From Pararobbsia silviterrae (GTDB taxonomy: Bacteria; Pseudomonadota; Gammaproteobacteria; Burkholderiales; Burkholderiaceae), in the NCBI RefSeq assembly GCF_003628125.1, contig NZ_RBZU01000005.1, positions 186,001 through 250,000 on the forward strand: DNA of 64,000 nucleotides. The letters are read 5' to 3'. Below, piece by piece: positions 62,634-64,000 of the stretch. The notes under the pieces are model-generated. The model was given only the letters and a program-made list of their open reading frames with translations, had not been told where the DNA came from and did no database searches. Position 1 is the stretch's first letter; every line of letters begins with the position of its first letter. The position numbers were made by a program, and so were the translations under genes.

Positions 62634-63659
62634 TCAGATCCTCCTGCGCCGCAAAATATCGGCATAGACCGCGAGAATGATGATCAGCCCGGTGACGACG
62701 ATTTGCCACTCCTGTGCGACCGACATGATGCGCAGGCCATTGGTCAGCACGCTCATGATGAAGGCGCCGATGATCGTGCCGAGGATCGTGCCCGAGCCGC
62801 CGCTGAGTGATGTTCCGCCGATCACGACGGCGGCGATCGCCTCGAGTTCATAGCCTTGGCCGAGCGCGGGCTGCGCGGAATTCAGACGCGAGGCGATGAG
62901 CAGACCCGCGATGCCGCAAATCGCGCCGCCCACGCCGTAGATCGCGATCTTCCAGCGATCGACGTTGACGCCCGACAAGCGCACGGCTTCCTCATTGCTG
63001 CCCAGCGCGAACGTATAGCGGCCGAGCGCCGTGCGATTCAAGGTGATCGAACTCACGATCGCGAGCACGAACAGGATCAGCACCGCGTTGGGAATCGGCA
63101 CGCTCGGCAACAAGGCGCCGATGATCGAATCCTGCGAGATCATCGAGAAATTGTCGGTGTCCGTGAAATAGATCGGCTTGTCCGCCGAGACGACGAGCGA
63201 GAGGCCCTTGAGCAACATCATCATGCCGAGCGTCGCGATGAACGGCGGGATCTTCATCTTGGCCGTCAAGGTGCCCGAGACCGTTCCGCAGATCGCACCG
63301 GTCGCGATCGCCGCGATGACGCCGATCCACATCGGAAAGTGCCAGTAGGTCAGGAACACGCCGCAGATCACGGCGGTGAACGTCATCAACGTGCCGACCG
63401 AGAGATCGATGCCGCCCGTGATGATCACGAACGTACACGCGATCGCGAGCACGCCGTTGACCGCGGTCGCCTGCAGAATGCCGAGGATGTTGTCGATCTG
63501 CATGAACGCCGGCGATGCGAAGCTGAAGAAGATCAGCAACAGGATCAGGCTCGCGAAGGCCAGCAGCTTCTGCAGGGCCGTCGGCGTGAAGAGGCGGGCT
63601 CTGAGTCCCGTGGCGCGTCCGTCGTTGTCGAGTGCTGCGGTATCCGATCGCAATGTCAT
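62634..63659 (-). CDS. Ribose-type sugar ABC transporter permease
   Basis: A 341-residue RbsC-family permease with about eight to ten hydrophobic segments. Family landmarks are GVLAIACTFVIITGGIDLSV near residue 70, GALCGTV-like loops, the LGRYTFALGSNEEAVRLSGV region, and the ATPase-coupling stretch AIAAVVIGGTSLSGGSGTIL. It lies 19 bases after the ATPase gene and precedes the binding-protein gene, an A-C-B order often seen in CUT2 transporters. Confidence 0.93.
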   Translation of the reverse strand: MTLRSDTAALDNDGRATGLRARLFTPTALQKLLAFASLILLLIFFSFASPAFMQIDNILGILQATAVNGVLAIACTFVIITGGIDLSVGTLMTFTAVICGVFLTYWHFPMWIGVIAAIATGAICGTVSGTLTAKMKIPPFIATLGMMMLLKGLSLVVSADKPIYFTDTDNFSMISQDSIIGALLPSVPIPNAVLILFVLAIVSSITLNRTALGRYTFALGSNEEAVRLSGVNVDRWKIAIYGVGGAICGIAGLLIASRLNSAQPALGQGYELEAIAAVVIGGTSLSGGSGTILGTIIGAFIMSVLTNGLRIMSVAQEWQIVVTGLIIILAVYADILRRRRI

Positions 63660-63678
63660 GTTGTGGACCTCGTGAGAC

Positions 63679-64000
63679 TCAAGCTGCTTTCAAGGTGTCG
63701 CGCTGCGTCGCGAGATGCATGATGCTTTCCTGCGTCGCTTCGTGCGCGCTCAGTTCGCCCGTGATTCGGCCTTCGCACATGACGACGACGCGGTCGCTCA
63801 TCCGCAGGACTTCCGGAAGCTCCGACGAAATCATCACGATGGCCTTGCCTTGCGCCGCGAGCGATCTCAGCAATTTGTAGATCTCGCTCTTGGCGCCGAT
63901 ATCGATTCCCCGCGTCGGCTCGTCGAAGAACAGCACGTCGCAGTCGCGTTCGAGCCATTTCGCAATCACGATCTTTTGCTGATTGCCGCCCGACAGCAGA
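63679..64000 (-). CDS. Sugar ABC transporter ATPase (RbsA-like), N-terminal part outside window
   Basis: Only the last 107 residues are present; the start lies beyond base 64000. The visible part begins within the second ABC module at the signature [16 protein letters not shown], followed by Walker [21 protein letters not shown] and the switch region [20 protein letters not shown]. The GGNQQK signature and the TRGIDIG Walker B are typical of CUT2 (RbsA/XylG/MglA) ATPases. With the permease and binding protein downstream it forms one operon. Confidence 0.92.
   Translation of the reverse strand, partial: LLSGGNQQKIVIAKWLERDCDVLFFDEPTRGIDIGAKSEIYKLLRSLAAQGKAIVMISSELPEVLRMSDRVVVMCEGRITGELSAHEATQESIMHLATQRDTLKAA

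Overview
The window is a high-GC (roughly two-thirds G+C by eye) chromosomal segment of a betaproteobacterium. Protein sequences and gene order (dap cluster - smc - zipA - ligA; glnD - map - rpsB - tsf - pyrH - frr - uppS - cdsA - dxr - rseP - bamA - skp - lpxD - fabZ - lpxA - lpxB - rnhB; ppsR/ppsA; smpB/ratA/rnfH; guaB/guaA) match the conserved main-chromosome layout of Burkholderiaceae (Burkholderia/Paraburkholderia and relatives). I cannot fix the genus from sequence alone.

Bases 1-48362 are core genome. A minus-strand diaminopimelate/lysine cluster (dapC, dapD, an ArsC/Spx-like reductase, dapE running off the left edge) faces smc, zipA, ligA and def. A pseudouridine synthase with a 240-residue, 12-copy tandem repeat lies after glnD and map on the minus strand. 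Next comes a long plus-strand run for translation, UMP kinase, isoprenoid and phospholipid synthesis, outer-membrane assembly and lipid A (rpsB to an SpoU-type methyltransferase). A LysR gene, the ppsR/ppsA pair, an NfeD/SPFH pair, smpB/ratA/rnfH, an AzlCD amino-acid exporter, an EamA exporter, guaB, an unknown membrane protein and guaA follow.

From 48363 the window becomes accessory. The 3' side of guaA, known elsewhere as an integration hotspot, is followed by about 550 bases rich in hairpins and then a HipB/HipA toxin-antitoxin pair with an inverted repeat over its likely promoter. Next is the most interesting locus: a minus-strand operon ridA - tauA - tauB - tauC - AprA-like flavoprotein - 2x[4Fe-4S] ferredoxin, divergent from a GntR/UTRA regulator. 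A perfect 22-base palindrome sits just downstream of a good sigma-70 promoter. The solute-binding protein looks like genuine TauA, but no TauD dioxygenase or known taurine dehydrogenase/transaminase is present. The flavoprotein-ferredoxin pair plus RidA may therefore be a different way of processing an imported aminosulfonate (inference).

The right end holds a LysR regulator divergent from a secreted SGNH/GDSL hydrolase with three TGAATTCA palindromes between them, a PAS-GGDEF diguanylate cyclase, and a minus-strand ribose-type sugar ABC transporter (binding protein, permease, truncated ATPase) with a clear intrinsic terminator. No rRNA, tRNA, CRISPR array, insertion sequence or integrase was recognised.
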